Origin: Malaciobacter halophilus
Lineage (GTDB): Bacteria > Campylobacterota > Campylobacteria > Campylobacterales > Arcobacteraceae
Direction: 5' to 3'
DNA: 64,000 nucleotides
NCBI RefSeq assembly: GCF_002837275.1
Contig: NZ_NXIF01000007.1
Span: 62,001 to 126,000 of the forward strand
Numbering within the stretch: position 1 is the first letter of the stretch; each line of letters begins with the position of its first letter. Of this stretch, positions 1 through 8,987 are shown piece after piece. The notes beneath the pieces are model-generated. The model was given only the letters and a program-made list of their open reading frames with translations. It ran no database searches and was not told where the DNA came from. The translations under genes were made by a program, and so were the position numbers.

Positions 1-1899
1 AACTCCATCTTTAAGTTTTAATACATCAACTTTAAGTTTAGCAGTATCATAAACTAAATCAACATTTGCTACACCTTCTCTTGCTTCTTCTAAGAAGTTT
101 GCTCTTGAAGCTGCTGTTACAAGTGAGTCTGACATAAATGCAATTTGTGCAGACATTTTTGAAATATCATCAGCTACAGTTGCATTTTTTTGTGTTGATT
201 GGTCAAGATTACTAACCGCATCATTTATTTGAATAATACCTTTTTCTTGCTCTTTAGATGCAGTAGCAACACTATCAATCATATCAATAGTATCTGAAAT
301 ATGACTATTAAGCTCTTTATATCCTTCTATCATATTTGTTGAGATACCTTTACCTTCCGTTGCCTTTACACTTGCGTCTTCAACTAAGTCTTTAATCTCT
401 CTTGCTGCTTCAGCACTTCTATTTGCAAGATTTCTAACCTCTTGAGCAACAACAGCAAAACCTTTTCCAGCTTCACCAGCAGTTGCTGCTTCAACAGCTG
501 CATTTAAAGAAAGTATATTTGTTTGGAAAGCTATTTGATCAATTACTTCAATTGCTTCATTAATTGCAGTAACCTTATCATTTATCTCTTCCATAGAAAC
601 AGCAGTTGTATTTGCTAAATCCATACCTTTTTTAGCTGAGCCAGTTACATCTTGAGCTAAACTTGCCATTTTTACGGTAGTTTCAGTATTACCTTTTATA
701 TTTGCAGTTATTTGCTCTAATGCAGCAGCAGTCTCTTCTAAGCTACTTGCTTGTTCATTTGATGAAGTAGATAGATTCTCAGATGCTTTAGATAGTAAGT
801 GTGTATTTTTACTAAGTTCATCACCTGTATTCATAATCATAGCTAAAATCTCTGATGTATTATTTCCTACTAATTTAATTCCAGCAGCAAGAGAACCTAA
901 ATCTCCATAAATACCTTTATCATCTATTTTATAATCAAATTTTGATTCTGAATAGTTTTTTAAAGTCTCATTAATTTTATCAAGTGTTTGTTTTGTACTT
1001 AAAATCATTGTATTAAGTTTATTTTTTAGGTCTTCTACATATGGATTTGCAGCAGTTGATTGTACACTATAAACAAAGAACCCATTTCCAGTTTTTTCTA
1101 ATATATCATTTGCTTCTTCAATTACTTTTTCATCTTGTTTAAGACCTTGTCTTACTTTATCCATGTAAGCATTAAATAAAACAGCAACTTCTCCAATTTC
1201 ATCTTTTGATTGAATCTCTAATTTTATACTTGTGTCATTTGATTTTAATAAATTTTCAAAACCTTCTTTTAGTTTACCAATTGGATTTGTAGCTCTTTTA
1301 ACTAAAACCAAAACAAGTCCAATAGTTATCCATCCTAAGATAGTAGCAATAATAAGTATTTCAACAACTAAAGCATAAATTCTATCATCAGCTTCATCAA
1401 GAGAGAAAGTTAAATCCATTACCCCAATTACATCACCTTCTTGTTGATTAGCATGACATAGTAAACACTCTTGTGTTGCAATCATTGGCTTTATCATCCT
1501 TAATTCATGGCCTTTTTCATCATTTACTTCTAGTATTTTTGATTTTTTAGTTTTAAAAGACTCTAAAATCTCTCTATCTTTTGTATATGGTGCTCCTGGG
1601 TCATACATATCTATTAAAGGTTGACTTTTTGCAACTACTAACTCTTTTACTCCTTTTATCCCTCTTGCTTCTTCCTCTGCTTTAGCAATTTGTGCAGGAT
1701 CTCCTGTGTTCATAGCATGTCTTAAACTTTGAAACATTGCACTATTTAGCATAGATAAGTTCTCTTTTGTTACGGCAATAGAGTCCTCTTTTACGCTTTT
1801 TGTTGTGAAATATACTATAGTTAAACTGCTAATGGTCATCAATATCAATAAAGAAAATATGATTTTATTACTTATCTTTTTTGTAACGATATCGAGCAT
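1..1899 (-). CDS. methyl-accepting chemotaxis protein with periplasmic haem c motif (3' end outside window)
   Basis: The open frame runs 633 codons from ATG at 1899 to the window edge. It shows a cytoplasmic Lys-rich start, a membrane segment at about residues 13-32, a periplasmic domain, a second membrane segment at about 168-195, a HAMP-like linker and the conserved MCP signalling tip (EVRNLANRSAEAAREI, encoded near 400-440). At residues 145-149 is CLLCH, a covalent haem c attachment motif, followed by GVMDLTFSL. The role is inferred as redox or ligand sensing relayed to CheA/CheW. It is divergent from ruvA, with a 150-bp gap. The MCP assignment is certain; haem binding is inferred from the motif. 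Confidence 0.93.
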   Translation of the reverse strand, partial: MLDIVTKKISNKIIFSLLILMTISSLTIVYFTTKSVKEDSIAVTKENLSMLNSAMFQSLRHAMNTGDPAQIAKAEEEARGIKGVKELVVAKSQPLIDMYDPGAPYTKDREILESFKTKKSKILEVNDEKGHELRMIKPMIATQECLLCHANQQEGDVIGVMDLTFSLDEADDRIYALVVEILIIATILGWITIGLVLVLVKRATNPIGKLKEGFENLLKSNDTSIKLEIQSKDEIGEVAVLFNAYMDKVRQGLKQDEKVIEEANDILEKTGNGFFVYSVQSTAANPYVEDLKNKLNTMILSTKQTLDKINETLKNYSESKFDYKIDDKGIYGDLGSLAAGIKLVGNNTSEILAMIMNTGDELSKNTHLLSKASENLSTSSNEQASSLEETAAALEQITANIKGNTETTVKMASLAQDVTGSAKKGMDLANTTAVSMEEINDKVTAINEAIEVIDQIAFQTNILSLNAAVEAATAGEAGKGFAVVAQEVRNLANRSAEAAREIKDLVEDASVKATEGKGISTNMIEGYKELNSHISDTIDMIDSVATASKEQEKGIIQINDAVSNLDQSTQKNATVADDISKMSAQIAFMSDSLVTAASRANFLEEAREGVANVDLVYDTAKLKVDVLKLKDGV

Positions 1900-1947
1900 C
1901 CCAACGCCCCTTTTTTTTAAGTTTACTTATTATATAATGAATTTAAT

Positions 1948-1965
1948 TTAGATATGGTTATCTAA
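1948..1965. promoter_or_regulatory. inverted repeat in MCP/ruvA divergent region
   Basis: TTAGATA and TATCTAA form a perfect 7+7 bp inverted repeat with a 4-bp spacer, about 50 bp upstream of the chemoreceptor start. It may be an operator. Repeats of this length arise by chance in such AT-rich DNA, so support is weak. A second hairpin, AAAAAAAGT/ACTTTTTTT at 1988-2008, lies nearer ruvA. Confidence 0.25.
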
Positions 1966-2049
1966 GTATAAAAAAGTGGAATTTTAGAAAAAAAGTAACA
2001 CTTTTTTTAAAAAATAAATATAAAAAATAATTATAAAGAGAATTAAAGA

Positions 2050-2610
2050 ATGATAGTTGGTATCGAAGGTAAGATAGAGAGGAAAGAGCCTACTTTATTG
2101 CATATCAATGCAAATGGACTTATCTACGAAGTTTTTGTATCTGTAAATTGTAGCTCAAAAATAACTAAAAATGAAGTTAAACTTTATACTACGCATATAA
2201 TACGAGAAGATGCACAAAATTTGTACGGTTTTTTAGATTTAAATGAAAAAAAATTATTTGATACAGTTATAAAAATAAATGGTGTTGGACCAAAAGTTGC
2301 ACTTGCAATTTGTTCTACTTTTACACCCTCTTCATTTTCTGAAATTGTAACATCAAATGATGTTAGTATGTTAAAAAGAGTTCCTGGTATTGGACCAAAA
2401 GGTGCAAGTAGGATTTTAGTAGAGTTGTCTGGTTTTGTAGTAGATAAAGCAGAAGATGAAGGCTCTTCTATTACAAATACATTAGAAGCATCTTTAGCTT
2501 TAGAATCATTAGGGTTCAAAAAAGATGTCGTTTCAAAAGTGCTTAAAACTTGTGTTAGTACAAATACAAGTGATTTAGTAAAAGAGGCTTTAAAAAAGCT
2601 ACAAAGATAG
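2050..2610 (+). CDS. ruvA: Holliday junction branch migration protein RuvA
   Basis: RuvA binds four-way DNA junctions as a tetramer and directs the RuvB helicase during recombinational repair. The 186-residue length fits the family. An N-terminal OB-like domain (1-63) is followed by two helix-hairpin-helix motifs, INGVGPKVA (about 76-84) and VPGIGPKGA (about 111-119), and a short C-terminal domain III (from about 140) that contacts RuvB. It is the first gene of a group with ddl, a hydrolase and murF, an order also found in Campylobacter. ruvB and ruvC are not in the window. Confidence 0.96.
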   Translation: MIVGIEGKIERKEPTLLHINANGLIYEVFVSVNCSSKITKNEVKLYTTHIIREDAQNLYGFLDLNEKKLFDTVIKINGVGPKVALAICSTFTPSSFSEIVTSNDVSMLKRVPGIGPKGASRILVELSGFVVDKAEDEGSSITNTLEASLALESLGFKKDVVSKVLKTCVSTNTSDLVKEALKKLQR

Positions 2611-2624
2611 TTTAGGAGAAAATA

Positions 2625-3665
2625 TTGAAATTAGGGATTATTTTTGGTGGAGTTTCATATGAACATGAAATCTCAATTGTTTCTGCAATTGCAATGAAAG
2701 ATGTTATAAATACACAAATACAGTATATTTTTTTAGATGAAAATAGAGAGTTTTATCATATCCCAACTGATACAATAAAATCAAAACTTTTTAGTTCAAA
2801 AGATTATAAAAAGTGCCAAAAAATTGAGTTGCATAAAGATGGTTTTTATACTCAAGGAAGCTTTTTGTCAAAACCTAAAAAGATTGAAGTTGATACTTAT
2901 TTAAATATGATGCATGGTGCAGATGGAGAAGATGGGGTAATATCTTCTTTATTAGAATTTAATAATTTATCATATATTGGGCCAAGAAAAGAGGCTTGTT
3001 CTGTAAGTTTTAATAAGTTTTTAACAAAAGGATACTCTTTAAGTGTTGGAGTAAAAACTATTGATTATAAATACTTTACAAGAGATGATAAAGTAAATAT
3101 AGATAATTTTCCTGTAATTATAAAGCCTGTAAGACTTGGTAGTTCTATTGGAGTTTCAGTTGTAAAATCAAATGAAGAGTTAGAGTATGCACTTGATGTA
3201 GCTTTTGAATTTGATGATGCAATAATAGTAGAACCTTTTATAAATGGAATTAAAGAGTATAATTTAGCAGGTTGTAAAATAAATAATGAATTTGAATTTT
3301 CTATTATTGAAGAGCCTCAAAAAGCAGAGTTTTTAGACTTTGATAAAAAGTATTTAGATTTTGCAAGAACAAGTACAGCACTTAAAGCAGATATATCAAA
3401 AGAATTAGAAGAAAAAATCAAAAAAAGTTTTAAAGATATTTATAATACTTTATTTGATGGAGCACTAATTAGATGTGATTTTTTTGTAAAAGATAATGAA
3501 GTATATCTAAATGAAATAAATCCTGTTCCAGGAAGTATGGCAAACTATCTTTTCTCAAACTTTGATGAAATTATAAAAAAACTTTCAAAATCATTGCCAA
3601 AAACAAGAAAGATTTTAATAAACTATGACTATGTAAATAAGATTCAAGCAAGCAAGGGTAAGTAA
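2625..3665 (+). CDS. ddl: D-alanine--D-alanine ligase
   Basis: Ddl joins two D-alanines with ATP to make the dipeptide used by MurF in peptidoglycan synthesis (cytoplasm). Visible features are the N-terminal FGGVSYEHEIS, the ATP-grasp segment KPVRLGSSIGVSVV (about 168-181) and the C-terminal metal/substrate motif LNEINPVPGS (about 296-305). The 346-residue length is normal. The TTG start is supported by AGGAGA 5 bp upstream. It follows ruvA by 14 bp and abuts the next gene exactly, so it is co-transcribed. alr, which makes its substrate, lies 33 kb away at 36445-37470. Confidence 0.96.
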   Translation: MKLGIIFGGVSYEHEISIVSAIAMKDVINTQIQYIFLDENREFYHIPTDTIKSKLFSSKDYKKCQKIELHKDGFYTQGSFLSKPKKIEVDTYLNMMHGADGEDGVISSLLEFNNLSYIGPRKEACSVSFNKFLTKGYSLSVGVKTIDYKYFTRDDKVNIDNFPVIIKPVRLGSSIGVSVVKSNEELEYALDVAFEFDDAIIVEPFINGIKEYNLAGCKINNEFEFSIIEEPQKAEFLDFDKKYLDFARTSTALKADISKELEEKIKKSFKDIYNTLFDGALIRCDFFVKDNEVYLNEINPVPGSMANYLFSNFDEIIKKLSKSLPKTRKILINYDYVNKIQASKGK

Positions 3666-4385
3666 TTGGCAGTTAAGAATATAGCAATTTTTGAAAAAGA
3701 GTTTGATGTATCCTATGAGATTGTAAATCCAAGTAAGAAACAAGATATAGTTTTTTTACATGGTTGGGGAAGTAATAAGCAAATTATGAAAAATGCTTTT
3801 GAAAATTGTTTGGAAGATTTTAGACATATTTATATAGATATGCCAGGATTTGGGAATACATCAAATAGCTATATTTTACATACTAAAGATTATGCTTTAG
3901 TAGTTGAAAAATTACTTTATGCTTTAAACTCAAATCCAGTTGTAATTGCAGGGCACTCTTATGGTGGAAAGGTTGCAACTTTACTAAATCCTAAAAATTT
4001 AGTTTTATTAAGTAGTGCAGGTATTGTAGAAGATAAACCTTTTAATATAAAAGTTAAAATATTTTTTGCAAAACTATTTAATAAACTAGGTTTTAGTAAA
4101 CTTACAAAAGCTTTTAGAAGTAAAGATGTTGAGTCTATGAGTGAAAATATGTATGAAACTTTTAAAAATGTTGTAAATGAAGACTTTACAAAACAGTTTT
4201 CAAGATTTGAAAATAATGCATTGATTTTTTGGGGAGAAGATGATAAAGCAACTTCCCTTGAATCTGGAAAAAAAATCGCTAAACTAATAAAAAAATCAAA
4301 ATTTAAATCATATAAAGAAGAACACTATTTTTTCTGTAAATATGCAGAAGATATAGCAAAGGAAATAAAGAATGGAATACTTTAA
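3666..4385 (+). CDS. alpha/beta hydrolase of the cell-wall operon
   Basis: This is an alpha/beta hydrolase-fold protein of 239 residues. The oxyanion loop HGWG (32-35), the nucleophile elbow GHSYGG with Ser98, a likely acidic residue in GEDDKATS near 200 and a His near 220 (EEHYF) form a complete catalytic set. The substrate is unknown. The TTG start follows the ddl stop without a gap, and the 3' end overlaps murF by 14 bp. A hydrolase sits in the same place in Campylobacter, so a link to peptidoglycan precursors is plausible but inferred. There is no signal peptide, so it should be cytoplasmic. Confidence 0.85.
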   Translation: MAVKNIAIFEKEFDVSYEIVNPSKKQDIVFLHGWGSNKQIMKNAFENCLEDFRHIYIDMPGFGNTSNSYILHTKDYALVVEKLLYALNSNPVVIAGHSYGGKVATLLNPKNLVLLSSAGIVEDKPFNIKVKIFFAKLFNKLGFSKLTKAFRSKDVESMSENMYETFKNVVNEDFTKQFSRFENNALIFWGEDDKATSLESGKKIAKLIKKSKFKSYKEEHYFFCKYAEDIAKEIKNGIL

Positions 4386-5808
4386 TCTATTTACCGAAAT
4401 AGTTTTTATTATGACTTTAGGTTGGTATTTAATTACCAATTTACAATGGTATAATTATAAACTTGAAAGAGTTATTTTAAAGCATCATAAACAAGAGTGG
4501 CATTTTACTTATTTTGTTTTTCCAATAGTGATTTTTTATGTTTTAAATGATATAGCTTTTGCTATATTCTTTTATGTTTTTTATGCTGCATTATTCTATT
4601 TTTGGAATAAAAAATTAGATAGAGGCTTGGTTCTTACTTCAAGAGTAAAAAGATTTTTAGCTATACTTTTATTTGTGACTTTTGCTATAAAAGCTTTATG
4701 TTTAGCAAGTCAGTCTTGTTATATTTCCGCTGTTTTTATTCCTTTAATTTTAGCATATGCAATCTCTACTGGACTGGAAAAAATATTTTTTATCTCTTTT
4801 AAAAATCAAGGTAAAAAAAGAATTCAATCTATGAATGACTTGAAAATTGTTGCCATTACTGCTTCATATGGAAAAACATCAATAAAAAACTATTTATATC
4901 AAGTATTAAAACATAAATTTATTACTTATAAAACACCAAGGTCTGTTAATACAATTGCAGGAATAGTTTTAGATGTAAATAGAGATTTACCCGCTAACGC
5001 ACAAGTATATATTGCAGAAGCAGGTGCTAGACAAGAAGGGGATATTGCAGAAATTACAGATTTTTTAGAACCTCAGTATTGTGTTATAGGAAGTGTAGGA
5101 GAACAGCATATTGAGTATTTTAAAACTTTAGATAATATTATTAGAACTAAGTCTGAAATCTTACAATCAGCAAGAATGAAAAAAGGTTTTGTTCATGAAA
5201 GTGTACCTTTAAAAAAGCATCCTTCAATTATAAAGTTTCCAGATAATTTAAATATAACTATGAGTAATTTAGAAGGTATTTGGTTTGATGTTGAGATAAA
5301 TGGAGTAAAAGAGCATTTTCATGCACCTTTATTAGGAAGCTTCAATGCCATTAACTTAACAGCTGTAATTCATGTAGCTTTAGAGCTTGGTATGAGTTTA
5401 GAAGAGATAAAATTAGCTTTTGAAAAACTTGAACCAGTTGCACATAGACTTCAACTAATTCATGCAGGTGGGAAAATTATTGTTGATGATAGTTTTAATG
5501 GAAATCTTGAAGGAATGCTTGAAGCTGTAAATATTTGTTCAACATATGAAGGAAGAAAAGTTATTGTAACACCTGGACTTGTAGAGTCAACAGATGAAGC
5601 AAATATTTTATTGGCAAAACAGATAAATGAAAATTTTGATTTAGCAATTATCACAGGAAAATTAAACTCTCATCTTTTAAGTTCGAATATAGATGAAAAA
5701 AGAGTAATTATTTTAAAAGATAAATCAAAACTAGAACAGACATTGGCAGAACAAACAAAACAAAGTGATTTGATTTTGTTTGCAAATGATGCACCAAATT
5801 TTATTTAG
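4372..5808 (+). CDS. murF: UDP-N-acetylmuramoyl-tripeptide--D-alanyl-D-alanine ligase, membrane-anchored form
   Basis: MurF adds D-Ala-D-Ala to the UDP-MurNAc-tripeptide. The Mur ligase core begins with the ATP-binding segment ITASYGKTS (about 162-170), followed by the middle domain with NTIAG and EAGARQEGDI, and a C-terminal ligase domain with DDSFNGN. The first 140 residues are hydrophobic, with about four membrane segments; this N-terminal extension replaces the usual soluble domain 1 and is typical of Campylobacterota MurF. It overlaps the hydrolase gene. The 478-residue length agrees with the homologues I know. It forms one pathway with ddl. Confidence 0.92.
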   Translation: MEYFNLFTEIVFIMTLGWYLITNLQWYNYKLERVILKHHKQEWHFTYFVFPIVIFYVLNDIAFAIFFYVFYAALFYFWNKKLDRGLVLTSRVKRFLAILLFVTFAIKALCLASQSCYISAVFIPLILAYAISTGLEKIFFISFKNQGKKRIQSMNDLKIVAITASYGKTSIKNYLYQVLKHKFITYKTPRSVNTIAGIVLDVNRDLPANAQVYIAEAGARQEGDIAEITDFLEPQYCVIGSVGEQHIEYFKTLDNIIRTKSEILQSARMKKGFVHESVPLKKHPSIIKFPDNLNITMSNLEGIWFDVEINGVKEHFHAPLLGSFNAINLTAVIHVALELGMSLEEIKLAFEKLEPVAHRLQLIHAGGKIIVDDSFNGNLEGMLEAVNICSTYEGRKVIVTPGLVESTDEANILLAKQINENFDLAIITGKLNSHLLSSNIDEKRVIILKDKSKLEQTLAEQTKQSDLILFANDAPNFI

Positions 5809-5847
5809 TATTATAAAAAGAGTCTTTACCATTTTTAGGAGTAAATA

Positions 5848-6336
5848 ATGCAAAGAGTATATGCCCCTTGGCGACATGAGTATGTGACAGAAGAGAAAAT
5901 TGACGGGTGTGTATTTTGTCATATTGCAAAAAATTTAGAAGATAATAAATTGCAAGTTGTTTTTAGTGATGAATTATGCTATGTGGTTATGAATAAATAT
6001 CCTTATTCACCTGGTCATATGATGGTAATTCCTTATACTCATACAGATAAAATTGAAGATTTAGATGATGAAGTTTGGTTGAGAATTTCTTTGCGTGTAA
6101 AACAAGGAGTTAAACTCTTAAAAGATGTTATGAATGCGCATGGAGTAAATATTGGCATGAACTTAAGTGATGCAGCAGGAGCTGGAATAGCAGAACACGT
6201 GCATTATCATTTGCTTCCAAGATGGAGAGGAGATACTAATTTTATCTCAGTAATTGGACATACAAGAGTATATCCAGTTGATTTTGACTCTATTTATAAC
6301 AAAATCAAAAGTAACGCTTCAAAACATTTTATATAA
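5848..6336 (+). CDS. HIT family nucleotide hydrolase/transferase
   Basis: This 162-residue histidine-triad protein probably cleaves dinucleoside polyphosphates or nucleoside phosphoramidates. It has an N-terminal C-x2-C pair (Cys21, Cys24), the HIT substrate segment KYPYSPGHMMVIP (about 50-62), and the triad HVHYH (117-121), whose middle His is the usual nucleophile. A good Shine-Dalgarno (AGGAG) precedes the ATG. It lies 39 bp after murF and may be co-transcribed with the cell-wall genes; homologues often sit near them, without a clear functional reason. Confidence 0.9.
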   Translation: MQRVYAPWRHEYVTEEKIDGCVFCHIAKNLEDNKLQVVFSDELCYVVMNKYPYSPGHMMVIPYTHTDKIEDLDDEVWLRISLRVKQGVKLLKDVMNAHGVNIGMNLSDAAGAGIAEHVHYHLLPRWRGDTNFISVIGHTRVYPVDFDSIYNKIKSNASKHFI

Positions 6337-6399
6337 AAAAATAAACTATATTATAATATTTTAATGTGTAATTCAATATAATTTCAAAACATAAAAAAA

Positions 6400-6443
6400 G
6401 CTTAAGGTTTAAGCAGAACATAAGAGATACTCTCCTACTTATG
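6400..6443 (+). promoter_or_regulatory. paired hairpins in the pst leader
   Basis: Two stem-loops lie 35-80 bp before pstS. GCTTAA-ggt-TTAAGC spans 6400-6414, and CATAAG/CTTATG spans 6419-6443 with a 13-nt loop. The AAG of the first 3' arm could instead extend the second stem by pairing with CTT at 6444-6446, so the two forms would compete. A leader-mediated control is possible. No known riboswitch family is recognised. Confidence 0.35.
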
Positions 6444-6477
6444 CTTCATAATTTTATAAAAATTATAGGAGTAAGTT

Positions 6478-7293
6478 TTGAAAAAATTACTACTTACAAT
6501 AATCACACTATCTTTAACTCTTTTAAATGCTTCTGATTTAAAAGTTTTTGAAAATTTAAAAGGTTCATTAAATATTGCTGGTGGAACTGCACATATAAAA
6601 TGTGAAAAAGAAGCAATTAAAAATATTATGAGAAAATATCCTGACATCTCTATTTCTATTGCTGGTGGAGGAAGTGGAATGGGTATTAAACAAGTAAGTT
6701 CAAAAATTATTGATTTAGCAAATTCTGGAAGAAAGCCAACTAAAAAAGAGATTGAAAATGGAAACTTAAAGCTTTATAGATTTGCAATTGATGGTATTGG
6801 AGTTATTGTTAATCCTAAATTAAATATAGACTCTTTAACAACTAAACAATTACAAGATATATTTAGTGGTAAAATTACAAACTTTAAAGAGATTGGTTTG
6901 CATGATGCCGTTATAAATTTATATACAAGAGATGAATCAAGTGCAACAAGAAAAGTTTTTTGGAAAAAAGCACTTAAAAAATCACCTATTTCTAAAAAAG
7001 CAAGAGTAGTGTCATCAAATGCAGCTATGAAAACAGCAGTTTCAAAAGATAAAAATGCAATAGGAATAATCTCTTTAGGTGTTGCAAATAGTAGTGTTAA
7101 ACTTCTAAAAATTAATGGTGTTGCCCCAACTGTTGAAAATATAAATAAAGATACTTATAAAGTAGCAAGAGGTTTATATTTATTAAGTAATGGAGAGCCT
7201 TCAAAATTAGCTAGTGCATATATTTCATATTTAAGAAGTAAAGAGGGTGCAAAAATAGTATCAAAATATGGATTTATACCTGTAAATGAATAA
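6478..7293 (+). CDS. pstS: phosphate ABC transporter, periplasmic binding protein
   Basis: PstS captures phosphate in the periplasm and delivers it to PstCA. A signal peptide (about 1-18, ending LLNA) precedes the mature chain. Anion-binding loops are visible: AGGGSGMGIKQ (about 62-72) and TRDESSATRKVF (about 150-161). The 271-residue length matches the short PstS class. The TTG start is supported by AGGAG 7 bp upstream. It is the first gene of a four-gene operon and overlaps pstC by 8 bp. phoU and phoBR are not beside it. Confidence 0.9.
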   Translation: MKKLLLTIITLSLTLLNASDLKVFENLKGSLNIAGGTAHIKCEKEAIKNIMRKYPDISISIAGGGSGMGIKQVSSKIIDLANSGRKPTKKEIENGNLKLYRFAIDGIGVIVNPKLNIDSLTTKQLQDIFSGKITNFKEIGLHDAVINLYTRDESSATRKVFWKKALKKSPISKKARVVSSNAAMKTAVSKDKNAIGIISLGVANSSVKLLKINGVAPTVENINKDTYKVARGLYLLSNGEPSKLASAYISYLRSKEGAKIVSKYGFIPVNE

Positions 7294-8128
7294 TCTTTTC
7301 TCTAAAGGACTACTTTTTATAACTTTAATTAGTAGTCTTTTGGTTTTTTGTATCTTTTTTTTAATAATATACTTGTGTATAGATGTTTTTAGTCTTGATG
7401 AAATAAAATCTTTTTTCACTCTAACATGGAGTGTTGAAGAGAAAAAGTATGGAATATTAGTTCCTTTAATGGGCTCTTTTATAGTAAGTTTTATAGCTTT
7501 GATTTTAGGTTTTATTTTTTCATTTTCAATCTCTAGTATGATTTTTTTGACTAAATTTACTATTATTAAGCTTTTTTTGGAAAAGACAGTTTTATTAATG
7601 GCTACAATTCCCACAGTAATTTATGCTTTTTCAGCTTTATTTATTTTTGTACCATTTATAAGTTTGTTTAAACCTAGCTCAACTCTATCTATACTTGTTG
7701 CTAGTGTTGTTTTATCATTACTTTTGATTCCAACTATGAGTCTTATATTTTTAAATATTTTTAATAATTTAGCACAAAAGTATATGAAGTGTTGTTTAAA
7801 TTTAGCCTTGAGTAAAGAAGAGTTTTTTTTCAAGTTTGTTATAAAAAATTCAATTCAGCAATTAGCACAAGGTTTTTTATTGGCAACAACTAGAGCACTT
7901 GGTGATACTATGATTGTTTTAATGCTTGCAGGAAATGCATTGGCTGTGCCTAGTTCTATTTTTGATTCAACAAGAAGTTTAACTTCACATATTGCACTTA
8001 TTTTTGCAAATGATTTTGAATCAATGGCTTTTAAAGCAATATTTTTATGCGCATTACTACTTCTTAGTTCTAATTTTATACTAATTTTAATAATTAGAAA
8101 AATAAAAGGAAAAGATTATGCAGTATAG
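7286..8128 (+). CDS. pstC: phosphate ABC transporter permease PstC
   Basis: This 280-residue inner-membrane permease has about six hydrophobic segments. The cytoplasmic EAA-type loop is seen as ATTRALGDTMIVLMLAGN (about 205-222), which contacts the ATPase. It overlaps pstS (8 bp) and pstA (11 bp), which implies translational coupling. PstC and PstA form the phosphate channel. The order S-C-A-B is the family norm. The C/A assignment follows gene order, since both are the same fold. Confidence 0.9.
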   Translation: MNNLFSKGLLFITLISSLLVFCIFFLIIYLCIDVFSLDEIKSFFTLTWSVEEKKYGILVPLMGSFIVSFIALILGFIFSFSISSMIFLTKFTIIKLFLEKTVLLMATIPTVIYAFSALFIFVPFISLFKPSSTLSILVASVVLSLLLIPTMSLIFLNIFNNLAQKYMKCCLNLALSKEEFFFKFVIKNSIQQLAQGFLLATTRALGDTMIVLMLAGNALAVPSSIFDSTRSLTSHIALIFANDFESMAFKAIFLCALLLLSSNFILILIIRKIKGKDYAV

Positions 8129-8987
8129 TTTATACAAAGTAGTCTTAGCTATTTTTACAATAAGTGCTATATGTTTGGTTTATACGCTTTTAGGTTTTGT
8201 TTTGATAAAAGGTTTTAATACTATATCTTTAGAGTTGATTTTTCAAGATACAAATGTATTAGATGCAATACTCTTAAAACAGCGAGTATTTGATGGTATT
8301 TTCCCTGCAATAGTTGGAACACTTATGTTAATTTTACTTAGTTTAAGCTTTTCATTTATTTTTGGATTTGCAAGTGGAATTTATTTAAGTATTTATGCAA
8401 ATAAAAAATTAAAAGAGTATATAAATTTCTGTTTTGAACTGTTGTCTTCTGTACCTTCTATTTTAATAGGGTTATTTTTTTTATTGTTAAGTATATATTT
8501 ACATGAGAAGTTTTTGACAAATTTTTTACCTTCATTATTTCTTTCTTCTTTAGCCTTGGCACTTCTTATCATGCCATATATTGTAAAAAATACTCAATAT
8601 GCACTTGATAATATTCCAAAACATATAAAATTGCTATCTTTAAATTTAGGTTTATGCAAAACAAAGAATCTTTTTTTAGTTTTAATCCCATACTGTTCAA
8701 AAGAGCTTTTAAGTGGAGTATTCTTGGCTTTAGGTCGTGCATGTGAAGATACAGCAGTTATTATGCTAACAGGAGCGGTTGCAAGTGTAGGAATTGCAAG
8801 TAGTATATTTTCAAAGTATGAAGCATTGCCTTTTTATATATACTATATCTCTACAAATTATGGTGATGAAACTGAGCTTAATCAAGCTTTTAGTGCAGCA
8901 CTAATACTTTTAGTGATTTCTATGAGTCTGTTTTTAGTAACAAAACTTATACAACAAAGAGTAAAGAGAAAAAATGGTTATTATTAA
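8118..8987 (+). CDS. pstA: phosphate ABC transporter permease PstA
   Basis: This 289-residue permease has about six membrane segments, partner of PstC. The EAA-like loop is LALGRACEDTAVIMLTGA (about 201-218). It is embedded in the operon, with an 11-bp overlap upstream and 14 bp downstream. The conserved Gly-Arg-Ala followed by an acidic residue matches PstA/PstC proteins. No unusual features are visible. Confidence 0.9.
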   Translation: MQYSLYKVVLAIFTISAICLVYTLLGFVLIKGFNTISLELIFQDTNVLDAILLKQRVFDGIFPAIVGTLMLILLSLSFSFIFGFASGIYLSIYANKKLKEYINFCFELLSSVPSILIGLFFLLLSIYLHEKFLTNFLPSLFLSSLALALLIMPYIVKNTQYALDNIPKHIKLLSLNLGLCKTKNLFLVLIPYCSKELLSGVFLALGRACEDTAVIMLTGAVASVGIASSIFSKYEALPFYIYYISTNYGDETELNQAFSAALILLVISMSLFLVTKLIQQRVKRKNGYY

